A stretch of DNA of 64,000 nucleotides from JARRKU01 sp050288425 (GTDB lineage: Bacteria; Desulfobacterota; Desulfobacteria; Desulfobacterales; Desulfosarcinaceae). Below are positions 25,813 to 33,148 of the stretch, piece by piece; the stretch's first letter is position 1; the number at the start of each line of letters is the position of its first letter. Location of the stretch: assembly GCA_050288425.1 (NCBI GenBank), contig JBNKDU010000124.1, positions 62,001 to 126,000 on the forward strand. The letters are read 5' to 3'. The position numbers and the translations under genes were made by a program. The notes under the pieces were generated by a model. It had not been told where the DNA came from, did no database searches, and was given only the letters and a program-made list of their open reading frames with translations.

Positions 25813-26433
25813 TCAATGGCCGGGAGAAGCTTCCTGCGCCGATTCCCAGCGGCCGTAGCCGGGAGGTTTCGGTGGTTCCTGCGCCATGAGCTTCCGGAAT
25901 CTGGGGCTGTGCGGATCATGGCAGTGGGCGCAGAGCAGATAGAGTTTGTCACCGTTCCATTGCCCCACGCGACGGCCGTGAATGCCCATCTTCCAGTCGT
26001 TGTAAATCTGGCCGTGGCATTGGCCGCAAAGGCGGTAGGATTGTTCGAAGGGAATCTTTTCCCCGGTGATCAGTTTCAGGGAGTTGCGTTCCTCGAGGTC
26101 GTGGCAATTGAGGCACCATTGCCAGTCGGCGTGTTTGAGCTCGATGTCCTGATGCATCTGCACCAGCAGGCGCGGCGTGGGATCGGGCGCATGGTAGAAC
26201 CGGCCGAGAAAGGACGGTCCGAGGCCCTCGCGGTCATCCGGGCCGCCGGCATCCCGGCGGTGGCACGCCTGGCAAGGAAACAACCCCTGGTAGACCAGGG
26301 GCGGCGGGACCGGATAGAGGGTTTCATCCGCCGGGGAAGGCTGGCCGGCAAGGATTTTTCCAGGCGCCAGCGTCAACGCCGCCATCAGCAGGATGAGCAG
26401 GGCGGCTGATTTTCGAGGTTTGGCGATGGACAT
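25813..26433 (-). CDS. Exported tetraheme c-type cytochrome, first gene of the operon
   Basis: The 206-residue product has a Sec signal peptide (SAALLILLMAALTLA, cleavage near ILA) and four CXXCH motifs (CQACH, CLNCH, CGQCH, CAHCH). The ATG at 26433 has AAGGAGG immediately upstream and is preferred over the long upstream extension to 26748, which runs through the promoter region and has no signal-like features. As first gene before the ferredoxin and NrfD genes it probably forms the periplasmic cytochrome subunit of that membrane complex. His-rich segments (HQDIELKHADW) may supply distal haem ligands. Confidence 0.84.
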   Translation of the reverse strand: MSIAKPRKSAALLILLMAALTLAPGKILAGQPSPADETLYPVPPPLVYQGLFPCQACHRRDAGGPDDREGLGPSFLGRFYHAPDPTPRLLVQMHQDIELKHADWQWCLNCHDLEERNSLKLITGEKIPFEQSYRLCGQCHGQIYNDWKMGIHGRRVGQWNGDKLYLLCAHCHDPHSPRFRKLMAQEPPKPPGYGRWESAQEASPGH

Positions 26434-26623
26434 GGTCCTCCTTCTTGCTTTGGAACGAAAGGCGGCTCTCCGGACAGTGGTGAGTCGGGATCGTCTGCCG
26501 GTCCGGTTCGGGAGCAAAATCCACTTGGAGGACAACGCGCGGCGCAGCAACCATAAGGGCGACATCTGTTCGCAGCTCTTCACGGGGATGGGGGGATTTC
26601 GGCAATCCGACCCTCGTGAGATT

Positions 26624-26652
26624 ATTTGACCAATCCAATTTGTTTTTGGCAA
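26624..26652 (-). promoter_or_regulatory. Candidate promoter of the cytochrome operon
   Basis: On the minus strand TTGCCA is followed after 17 bases by TCAAAT, with AATAAT overlapping just beyond. The surrounding 60 bases are distinctly AT-rich compared with the rest of the window. If correct, the operon has a leader of about 185 bases before the ATG at 26433. The -10 match is weak, so a different sigma factor or an activator is possible. Nothing else was recognised in the 26434-26780 gap. Confidence 0.35.
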
Positions 26653-26780
26653 TAGTTTTTTTGGGAATGAAGTCACAAACCCCGGAACGGGGGATGCGCC
26701 GGTGGACAAACCCCGGGATGGGGAATGAATGGGAAGGCGTGCTGGCACAGGAGTTGGCGGATATGACGAGAGGGGAAATA

Positions 26781-26814
26781 AAAAGGGGGAGACGCGACCG
26801 GCGCATCTCCCCCC
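26781..26814 (-). terminator. Rho-independent terminator of sat
   Basis: The arms GGGGGAGA and TCTCCCCC with an inner CGC/GCG pairing make a strong hairpin, followed on the minus strand by TTTTTATTT. It lies 30 bases after the sat stop codon and separates sat from the cytochrome operon promoter. Confidence 0.85.
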
Positions 26815-26843
26815 TGGAATGTCGGATGGTGACTTCCGTGCGG

Positions 26844-28115
26844 TTAATCGCCCGTGGCGGCCTTGTGAGTTTTGATGGTTACTTTTTCGGTCAGGCCTTC
26901 GTAGTACTTGCGCAGGATGGCAACGACTTCATCGCGTCCGAAGTGATCCGGCAGCTCGCCGCCTTCGCTGAGCATCTTGCGCAGCATGGTGCCGGAGAGC
27001 AGCACGCGGTCTTCCTTCTTGTGCGGGCAGGTGCGCAGGGAGGCCATGCCGTCGCATTTATAGCAGTAAAATGTCCAGTCGATCTTGAGCGGCTGGCACA
27101 GCAGGGCTTTGCCGCCTTCGGGGGAGGGGATCTTGTCGAAGATCGTCTGGGCTTCGAACATGCCGTAGAAGTCACCCACGCCGGCATGGTCGCGGCCGAT
27201 GATCATCTTGGAGCAGCCATAGTTCTGGCGGAAGGTTGCATGCAGCAGGCCTTCGCGCGGTCCGGCGTAGCGCATGTCCAAAGGATATCCGCCCTGAACC
27301 ACGTTCGCCTCTACGAAGTAGTTTTTCACCAGGGCATCGATGCATTTGACGCGCACGTCGGCGGGAATGTCGCCGGGTTTCAGGTTGCCCACCAGCGAGT
27401 GGATGTATACGCCGTCACAGACTTCCACGGCGATCTTGCACAGGTATTCGTGGGAACGGTGCATGGGATTGCGCAGCTGCAGCGCAGCCACTTCGCTCCA
27501 GCCTTTTCCTTCGAAGATCTTGCGGGCCTCTGCGGGGCGGTGGTAGACACCGGCGTACTTGGTCGGATAATCGCCTTCGCTGAGCACTTTGACGTTGCCG
27601 GCGAGGTTGACCGGCCCCTGTTTCATGACCATCTGGACGCCCGGGTGATCCTCTTCGGCGATTTTCCAGAACTCCTCGGATGTGGGTGTGCCTTCGCCCA
27701 TGTAAACCTTTTCACATTCCCACTTTTTCTCTTCTTCGCTGATTTCCCACTTTTCATCGACCTTGATGGTGGCCATGATCTCATCGCCATCGGGATCATA
27801 CAGGGCCACTTCGTCGCCTACGCTGATCTCGGCGGCTTCTGCGGCAGTGATGTCCAGGCACACCGGCACCGGCCAGAAGGTGCCATCGGCCAGCAGGAAA
27901 TTTTCGCAGATGCCTTTCCAGTCGGCCTTGGTGTTGAATCCGGTCAGCGGGCTGAAACCACCGTTGCCGATCATGATCAGGTCGCCTTTGACGCGTGGAG
28001 AGATGTTGACCTTCATCAGTCCGGCGGCCTTGGCTTTTTCTGCCTCAAGCGCGGCACCTTCCAGCAGGCAAACGGTCAGACCTTTGCCGCCATGGGGAGG
28101 AATAAGTTGTGACAT
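26844..28115 (-). CDS. sat: Sulfate adenylyltransferase (ATP sulfurylase)
   Basis: Activates sulfate with ATP to adenosine phosphosulfate, the first step of dissimilatory sulfate reduction, in the cytoplasm. The 423-residue product has the ATP-sulfurylase motif QLRNPMHRSHEY near residue 215 and GRDHAGVGD near residue 310. The Cys cluster CYKCDGMASLRTCPH near residue 360 resembles the metal-binding site of dissimilatory-type enzymes. Length is normal. The start has AAAGGAG upstream. Product APS feeds APS reductase, whose partner Qmo is encoded at the left of this window; the two are separated here by the cytochrome operon. Confidence 0.96.
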   Translation of the reverse strand: MSQLIPPHGGKGLTVCLLEGAALEAEKAKAAGLMKVNISPRVKGDLIMIGNGGFSPLTGFNTKADWKGICENFLLADGTFWPVPVCLDITAAEAAEISVGDEVALYDPDGDEIMATIKVDEKWEISEEEKKWECEKVYMGEGTPTSEEFWKIAEEDHPGVQMVMKQGPVNLAGNVKVLSEGDYPTKYAGVYHRPAEARKIFEGKGWSEVAALQLRNPMHRSHEYLCKIAVEVCDGVYIHSLVGNLKPGDIPADVRVKCIDALVKNYFVEANVVQGGYPLDMRYAGPREGLLHATFRQNYGCSKMIIGRDHAGVGDFYGMFEAQTIFDKIPSPEGGKALLCQPLKIDWTFYCYKCDGMASLRTCPHKKEDRVLLSGTMLRKMLSEGGELPDHFGRDEVVAILRKYYEGLTEKVTIKTHKAATGD

Positions 28116-28204
28116 GTTCGGTTCTCCTTTCAGGGTTTGTTGATATGTCTTGGCAAACTGCCTTTTGTTGGTGGATTCGCTGAGTGAAGAATCAAGAGGC
28201 TATC

Positions 28205-28231
28205 ATTATTCGGCACGGCCTGATTTGTCAA
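28205..28231 (-). promoter_or_regulatory. Candidate sat promoter
   Basis: On the minus strand a consensus -35 box TTGACA (28226-28231) is followed after 15-16 bases by AATAAT/ATAATG as -10. This leaves a leader of roughly 80-90 bases before sat. The spacing is slightly short. The rest of the 28116-28414 gap shows no other recognised element. Confidence 0.5.
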
Positions 28232-28414
28232 GGGTAATTGCAGCGGTGTGCAGGGCGTTTCGAGCCTGCAAAATCAAGGATCGACGATGGTTTGCCGGCA
28301 CTGTCCAACCGGATTTTCCGGCCCCGGCCTCAAGCCCGGTGTCGTTGAATCCGATAATGGTTTCGGCTCGCCTTTTCGCGGGTTGTGCATTGATTTCCTC
28401 TGGAGGGTAATGTT

Positions 28415-28957
28415 ATGAATGTTCACGCTGTTTGCAAGGTGCATGCATGCAAGGAGGCCGTTGCCATGCCCAGCGCTAAAAAATACAAGGGCGACGTCGA
28501 TATCATTGAAAAAATCAAGACGTTGCCGGCCCTCGAATCCTTTGAGGAAAAGGATCTCAAGGAACTGCTGCGGATCAGCAAGATCGTTCAATATGAACCG
28601 GGTGATCTGATCGTCGATGAGAGCAGCTATGACGGCTGGATCTACTACCTGATTTCCGGCCGCGTCCGCATCGTCAAGTCGGGAAATGAGTTGGCCGTAC
28701 TGCAACGCACCGGCGATGTGTTCGGCCAGGTGGGCGGCATGGGCAGCGGTGAGCTGTCCGTTTCGGTGTTCGCCCTGGATGCGGCCACCTGCCTGAAAAT
28801 CGACATCTCCAGCGTGGATGGCCTGCCCAATGAGAACCGCTATGTATTCCGCTACGTCATCTTCCGGGGGTTTGCCGAGGTGCTGGCCAAGCGCCTGCGG
28901 ATCATCACCGAAAAATTCATGGCCGCCAAGGAGGAGTTGGATAAGTTGAATCGTTAA
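28415..28957 (+). CDS. Stand-alone cyclic-nucleotide-binding-domain protein
   Basis: The 180-residue product is one Crp-like cyclic nucleotide-binding domain (residues about 40-150; YEPGDLIVDES, ISGRVRIVKSG, LQRTGDVFGQVGGMGSGELS) without a DNA-binding helix-turn-helix. The phosphate-binding cassette is not the classical RTAT/S type, so the ligand is uncertain. A C-terminal amphipathic helix follows (FAEVLAKRLRIITEKFM). Two starts are possible: the ATG at 28415 (GGAGGG upstream) and the ATG at 28466 (AAGGAGG upstream, giving 163 residues). It is single, divergent from sat. It may act as a sensor that binds a partner protein. A related protein lies at 33149-33673. Confidence 0.82.
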   Translation: MNVHAVCKVHACKEAVAMPSAKKYKGDVDIIEKIKTLPALESFEEKDLKELLRISKIVQYEPGDLIVDESSYDGWIYYLISGRVRIVKSGNELAVLQRTGDVFGQVGGMGSGELSVSVFALDAATCLKIDISSVDGLPNENRYVFRYVIFRGFAEVLAKRLRIITEKFMAAKEELDKLNR

Positions 28958-29070
28958 ATGGTTGAATGGTAAAAATGGGTACATCACCGCCCAAGCCAGA
29001 GCAGTGCCGCATAGCAAGGCCGATACCTCAAGTCCAAAATAACAAATTAACGAATCGACCAAATCAACAA

Positions 29071-29099
29071 AAAAGCCCGACCGAACGGTCGGGCTTTTT
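29071..29099. terminator. Bidirectional rho-independent terminator
   Basis: AAAAAGCCCGACCG and CGGTCGGGCTTTTT form a perfect hairpin with A- and T-runs on both sides. It can end transcription from the cyclic-nucleotide-binding gene on the left and from the tRNA-Ser gene (minus strand) on the right. Confidence 0.88.
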
Positions 29100-29102
29100 A
29101 AC

Positions 29103-29196
29103 TGGCGGAGAGAGAGGGATTCGAACCCTCGGTGGGGCTTTACACCCCACACTCGCTTAGCAGGCGAGCGCCTTCAGCCGGCTCGGCCATCTCTCC
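29103..29196 (-). tRNA. tRNA-Ser (GCU anticodon)
   Basis: On the minus strand a 94-base cloverleaf with GGAGAGA/TCTCTCC acceptor arms, D-arm GCCGAGCCGGCTGAAGGC, anticodon arm CTCGCCTGCTAAGCGAG (anticodon GCT), long variable arm TGTGGGG...CCCCAC, T-arm GGGTTCGAATCCC and encoded CCA. The long variable arm is typical of class II serine tRNAs. Confidence 0.96.
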
Positions 29197-29200
29197 GGGG

Positions 29201-29310
29201 TTTGATAATTGGTTGATTAGTTGATTTGTTCATTCGGGCGACGCTGTCGATTTCAATCGAAGGGGTCGACGGCGCAGGCGGCCGAATCAACCAATCAACT
29301 AATTATCAAA
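29201..29310. repeat. Inverted repeat between the two tRNA-Ser genes
   Basis: The 26-base arm at 29201-29226 (starting TTTGATAATTGGTTGATTAG) is repeated in inverted orientation at 29285-29310 with two mismatches. The AT-rich arms enclose a GC-rich 58-base centre. No reading frame or terminator T-run is present. Similar AT-rich words (for example AAATCAAC) occur at 29060-29070 beside the other end of the first tRNA. Confidence 0.7.
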
Positions 29311-29313
29311 AGC

Positions 29314-29399
29314 TGGCGGAGGGAGTAGGATTCGAACCCACGGAGCTTTCACTCAACGGTTTTCAAGACCGCCGCCTTAAACCACTCGGCCATCCCTCC
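29314..29399 (-). tRNA. tRNA-Ser (UGA anticodon)
   Basis: On the minus strand an 86-base cloverleaf with GGAGGGA/TCCCTCC acceptor arms, D-arm GCCGAGTGGTTTAAGGC, anticodon arm GCGGTCTTGAAAACCGT (anticodon TGA), a long variable arm, T-arm GGGTTCGAATCC and encoded CCA. It is the second class II serine tRNA in tandem and reads UCN codons, mainly UCA. Confidence 0.95.
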
Positions 29400-29563
29400 C
29401 GAAAAAACGGTTCCGTTTTGTAGCACCATGTCCCTTTGGGGTCAATAAGTTTATGCAACCCACCGTGGATTAAAGGGAATTGGGAGTTGACTTTGATGGA
29501 TATTGGTGATTAGTTCAGCCCCAAAAATCGCCCATCCGCGATCCTGGTTTGAGGAGAAGCCAA

Positions 29564-30028
29564 ATGAAACAAAAATATGCCATCATTCGCGACGACGGTC
29601 AGAGGACGCTGATCGTGAGGGAATATGCAGAGCTGGATAAAGAGATGATGTCGCTGTTGTGTGAAGAGTCCTATCCCCTGGACACCATGGCATCCGCCGT
29701 CGAGGCCGGACATCAGGCGGTCATCGATGCCATCCGAACCAACAACATGTATCCACCCAATGTCTTTGCCGGCCCCATCGCCTCGGCCATCGAGGGGCTG
29801 TTTCAGGAAGGGGGCAACCTCTCCGCTGAATTGTTCTTTGACGACAAGGAACTGTTCACCAAGGCGGGAGAGGAACCGGCGCCCGAGGAAGAAGAGTCGG
29901 ACGAAGATGTGGATGTCGATGATCTGCTGGACGATGACGAGATCGAGGACGATGTCGATGACGAAAAGGTCCTCAAGAGTCTGAAATCGAGTCTGCAGGT
30001 CGCCGATGACGACGGCGACGTCGACTGA
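29564..30028 (+). CDS. Unknown small protein with highly acidic tail
   Basis: I do not recognise a family for this 154-residue protein. The N-terminal 95 residues look globular (KQKYAIIRDDGQRTLIVREY, then ESYPLDTMASAVEAGHQAVI), and the remainder is an acidic tail dominated by Asp and Glu (EDVDVDDLLDDDEIEDDVDD). No signal peptide, so probably cytoplasmic. The ATG at 29564 is preferred over 29549 because GAGGAG lies 7 bases before it. It is a single gene ended by a strong terminator. The acidic tail may mediate contact with a basic partner or metal binding. Confidence 0.75.
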   Translation: MKQKYAIIRDDGQRTLIVREYAELDKEMMSLLCEESYPLDTMASAVEAGHQAVIDAIRTNNMYPPNVFAGPIASAIEGLFQEGGNLSAELFFDDKELFTKAGEEPAPEEEESDEDVDVDDLLDDDEIEDDVDDEKVLKSLKSSLQVADDDGDVD

Positions 30029-30072
30029 TCCGGCAACCCTGGCGATCCAGAATTTACCAGACGATTTTTCCA

Positions 30073-30097
30073 ACGCCCATCCTTGGATGGGCGTTTT
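30073..30097 (+). terminator. Rho-independent terminator
   Basis: ACGCCCATCC and GGATGGGCGT with a two-base loop, followed by TTTTG. It lies 45 bases after the acidic-tail gene and just before the converging thioredoxin-like gene. Confidence 0.85.
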
Positions 30098-30111
30098 GTA
30101 TTGCGGGAACC

Positions 30112-30675
30112 CTATTGCGTCCCGACACCGGTGGATCGCTCCAATAGATCCTCGATCTTTTTTTCGATGAAGCGGCGGGGGTGACGGCCCGGTATCGTTT
30201 CCAACCTGCGCCCCCCCCGGATGGTCATGATGGTGGGGATACCGGCGATCCGGTAGTGCTGTGTGGCCGCGGGACCGGCCCAGTAGACGGGAAACGGGAT
30301 CTTCAATTCATCCACCAGCGGCTGGATCTCCCTGGGGCCGCCGCTGTCAATCCCCACGGCCACGATACGAATGCCCCTGTCCCGGTAGGCAGCGTATAGT
30401 TCGGCCAGGTCGGGCAACTCCTCCCGGCAGGGCCGGCACCAGGCCGCCATGATTACCACCAAGCCGTTGAAATCCGGATTGCCCATCAGTCGGTCCAGGG
30501 CCGCGATATCGATGGTGCGAACCGGATTGCCCACCGGCGGCGGTGGATCGCATTGCATGGTGCCCGCCGAGAGGACGGCCAGCAGGCAAACCAGGACGAT
30601 GGGTCGTTTGAATATGCCGGGGATCGACAGAATCGGCTCCTTTGCCAAAGGGATTATCTGGTTCGGCACTCCCAT
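30112..30675 (-). CDS. TlpA/ResA-like thioredoxin-fold lipoprotein
   Basis: Thioredoxin-fold protein with active-site motif WCRPC, the TlpA-type preceding strand (FNGLVVIMAAWC) and a cis-Pro segment (IAGIPTIMTIRGG). It probably reduces or exchanges disulfides outside the cytoplasmic membrane, for example in apocytochrome c maturation, which would fit this cytochrome-rich genome. A lipoprotein signal (IVLVCLLAVLSAGTMQC) precedes the domain. The start is uncertain: the frame is open to 30843, the ATG at 30675 has no good ribosome binding site, and the only strong one (AAAGGAG) lies between that ATG and the signal peptide, in front of ATT and CTG codons. It is divergent from the lipoprotein gene at 31002. 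Confidence 0.78.
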   Translation of the reverse strand: MGVPNQIIPLAKEPILSIPGIFKRPIVLVCLLAVLSAGTMQCDPPPPVGNPVRTIDIAALDRLMGNPDFNGLVVIMAAWCRPCREELPDLAELYAAYRDRGIRIVAVGIDSGGPREIQPLVDELKIPFPVYWAGPAATQHYRIAGIPTIMTIRGGRRLETIPGRHPRRFIEKKIEDLLERSTGVGTQ

Positions 30676-31001
30676 TCCATCGGGAGACCATATCTCATAC
30701 AACGCCAATTCGGCGTGCGGTGCAACCCCGGATTGGGTATCCGGAAACTTCCCGCCGGAACCGAGCCCGTCCCGGATGACGATGCCCGGATCTGCTGTAC
30801 CGGCTCCTTGCGTGCCAGGTTGTTTGGTGGTAGGTTCCATCATCCTTTGTGCCGGAGCCTTCCGGAGTTACTGGAAAATTCCCGTCTTCCCCGACCGCCT
30901 CGAGGATGGCCTGCCACGGGTGACGGCGCACGACCCCCGCTTGGGACCGGCCACCGAAATATTCGCGGCCGGACCCAGCGGATTCCTGGCCAAGGAGACC
31001 C

Positions 31002-31499
31002 ATGGGACGACAGATCTGGGTCGTCGGCCTTTTCCTGCTACTGGTATCCGCCTGTGGCGCCAGGGATGAAGCCGACGTCATACGAAATATGATCCGCGAA
31101 AGCGCCGGCATGGCCGAAGCCAAGCAGGTGGGGGCGCTCATGCGGCAGACCGGCCGGGGATTCGTGGCCCTGCCGGGAAGACGGAATGCCGATGAAGTCA
31201 AACCGATCCTGTTTGCCGCATTCATGCACTACGGTCGCTTCGAGATTCAATATCCCAGGCCGGAGGTGCATATCGCGCCGGAAGGCCGCCAGGCCCAATC
31301 CACCGTCTACTTCATCATCCTGCGCAAGGATCAGCCGTTGCCGGGGCTGCGCAAATTATATGAAAACCCGCGCAAATGGCTGGCAATGGCCGGCGAGAAA
31401 GCCGATCTCTACCAGTTGAAGCTCGAACTGGAGAAAAAAGAGAAGCAATGGGTGGTCATGCAGGCTCACCTGGAAGGGTTCAAGGGGCTCCATTTCTAA
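31002..31499 (+). CDS. Unknown small lipoprotein
   Basis: The 165-residue product has a lipoprotein signal (MGRQIWVVGLFLLLVSAC; lipobox LVSAC, Cys 18). The mature part is a charged alpha/beta domain with no motif I recognise (FIILRKDQPLPGLRKLYENP, LELEKKEKQWVVMQ). The C-terminal half has a helix followed by a strand, which could be a nuclear transport factor 2-like or other small ligand-binding fold, but this is only a guess. AAGGAG lies 5 bases upstream of the ATG. It precedes the UroD-like gene by 126 bases. Confidence 0.75.
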   Translation: MGRQIWVVGLFLLLVSACGARDEADVIRNMIRESAGMAEAKQVGALMRQTGRGFVALPGRRNADEVKPILFAAFMHYGRFEIQYPRPEVHIAPEGRQAQSTVYFIILRKDQPLPGLRKLYENPRKWLAMAGEKADLYQLKLELEKKEKQWVVMQAHLEGFKGLHF

Positions 31500-31625
31500 T
31501 GGATCGGCCGGAGAATGACGGAACCATTCCGTAGTCGCCCGAATCCCCATTTCCGTCGGCATCGGGAGCCGTCTTGCGATCCGTTGTCGATGCAACCGAA
31601 ACGATACCGACGCCTAGGAGCAAGG

Positions 31626-32570
31626 ATGCATAAGAAAGAACTCGTTGATCGCGTACTGGCCGGGGAGGAAGTCGAACGGCCACCGATTTCCTTTTGGTAC
31701 CACTTCGGGGTGCAACACGGCAGTGGTGAAGCGTTCGCCCGGATCGTCCTGGATTACTTCCGGCACTACGATCTCGATTTTCTCAAGGTTATGAACGACC
31801 ATTTCTACCCCCTGCCGGAGGGGCTCGAGGCCATCCGTACCCGGGAAGACCTGCAGCGACTGGCTCCTTTCGACCCCGCAGACACCCCCTGGCGGGAGCA
31901 GTTCAAGGCGCTGGAGATCCTGCAGGCGGCCCTCGCAGAGGAGGCCTACTTCCTCGATACGGTCTTCGATCCCTGGCAAAGCCTGAATCGAGCACTGGCC
32001 GCCGAGAACCTGGCCCATCTGATGCGCAACGAGCCGAAAGCCCTGCTGGCCGCACTGGACGTGGTGACCGACAATCTGATCGCTTATTGCCGGCAGTCGT
32101 TGCAGCGTGGTACGGCCGGGATTTTTCTCTCGATTCCGGCCGGGGCCGAGATCATCGGCCACCGGGATTTCCTTACCTTCGTAAAACCTTTCGTGGCCCG
32201 GCTGCTAACCGCCATCCAGGGGCTGGGCCCCATGACCACCCTGCATGTGCATGGCAAGAACCTCTATTTCGAGGATGTCATCGACTTGCCGGCTCCCATT
32301 TTCAACTGGTGGGATCGAGGCCCCACGGGACCGTCCCTGGCTTCGGTCCGCGACCGGATTCCGGGATGCGTAATGGGCGGTATCGATCAGACCCTCGTGG
32401 CCCGGCGCACTCCGTCCTTTCTGCGCGATCATGTGCATGAAGCCGTGAAAATGGGCTGCGGATCGCGGTTTTTCCTGGCCAACGGGTGCAGCATCGACAC
32501 CTGGGTGTCTCCCGAGGCGGTAAAGACCATGGTGGCGGCGGCAAGGAAAACCGCGCCGCAGCGGTTGTAG
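31626..32570 (+). CDS. Uroporphyrinogen decarboxylase-family protein
   Basis: The 314-residue product is a UroD-fold barrel (MHKKELVDRVLAGEEVERPP start, MTTLHVHGKNL, GGIDQTLVAR, FFLANGCSIDTWVSPE end). Such proteins include haem-pathway UroD and corrinoid methyltransferases. The canonical UroD N-terminus with its porphyrin-binding Arg motif is not visible (here ERPPISFWYHFG), and a C-terminal NGCSIDTW segment with His/Cys suits a zinc site of methyltransferase relatives. Function is therefore open: either demethylation/methyl transfer or a divergent decarboxylase. The ATG at 31626 has AGGAG upstream and was preferred over 31515. No corrinoid protein gene is next to it. Confidence 0.8.
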   Translation: MHKKELVDRVLAGEEVERPPISFWYHFGVQHGSGEAFARIVLDYFRHYDLDFLKVMNDHFYPLPEGLEAIRTREDLQRLAPFDPADTPWREQFKALEILQAALAEEAYFLDTVFDPWQSLNRALAAENLAHLMRNEPKALLAALDVVTDNLIAYCRQSLQRGTAGIFLSIPAGAEIIGHRDFLTFVKPFVARLLTAIQGLGPMTTLHVHGKNLYFEDVIDLPAPIFNWWDRGPTGPSLASVRDRIPGCVMGGIDQTLVARRTPSFLRDHVHEAVKMGCGSRFFLANGCSIDTWVSPEAVKTMVAAARKTAPQRL

Positions 32571-32580
32571 GCGGGCGCCC

Positions 32581-32973
32581 TTAGCAGGTCAGATGAAAGC
32601 AAGCCGCCACGCGGCGCCCCTGTTCTGATAACTGGTTATAGAGGCTTGCCGCCTCCTTGGTCCAGGCCGATTGCATTTCGATCCGGCGGCTTTTCAGGTA
32701 GGGTTCGATGTCATTGTCGATACGCATCCGGCCGTAAATCCCCGTTCCCACCACCAGCACCTCCGGCCGGGTGGCAACCAGGGAGGCGATGTCCTCGCGG
32801 TGCAGGCGATGCCCGTCCTTGCGCCACCAGCCGTCCTGGATGCTTCCATCCGGCAGAATCCACAAATCGGAGCCGAAACTGCGACCGGCCACCACCATTC
32901 CTCCAAATTCGCAGCTGTCAATCATCATCCGACCCCCATGCCCGAGGGAAGTTTCGTTCCTGTTTCCGCTCAT
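32581..32973 (-). CDS. Mth938-domain protein
   Basis: The 130-residue product matches the Mth938/NDUFAF3-like fold (segments GGMVVAGRSFGSDLWILPDG, VATRPEVLVVGTGIYGRM and LNQ-type C-terminal helix). Members are small cytoplasmic proteins with unclear biochemical function; the mitochondrial relative helps assemble complex I. The frame is open to 33177, but the upstream portion overlaps the next gene and has no typical start; the ATG at 32973 has AGAGG 8 bases upstream. An ATG at 32928 is an alternative. It is convergent with the UroD-like gene (10-base gap) and divergent from the cyclic-nucleotide-binding gene. Confidence 0.78.
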   Translation of the reverse strand: MSGNRNETSLGHGGRMMIDSCEFGGMVVAGRSFGSDLWILPDGSIQDGWWRKDGHRLHREDIASLVATRPEVLVVGTGIYGRMRIDNDIEPYLKSRRIEMQSAWTKEAASLYNQLSEQGRRVAACFHLTC

Positions 32974-33148
32974 GGTAATGCCTCTCATCGCAGGTTGCAA
33001 ACGGGCTTGACCCGCCGGCCCCATGTGGTTACCCGGACCGACACCCAAGGTTCCGGCGGCGGCGATGCTCAAGTATCGCCGCCGGGTGCCGATATACCGG
33101 CCAGGGTGATCACCACCCCTGAATATCCGATGACAAGGAACCTCGTGA

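Noticed and set aside
26434..26748. N-terminal extension of the first tetraheme cytochrome up to 26748
   Set aside because: It crosses the likely promoter, has no ribosome binding site and would place about 105 residues before a clear signal peptide.
28274..29152. Minus-strand frame running through the first tRNA-Ser and opposite the cyclic-nucleotide-binding gene
   Set aside because: It reads across a tRNA gene and a terminator, so it cannot be a real protein.
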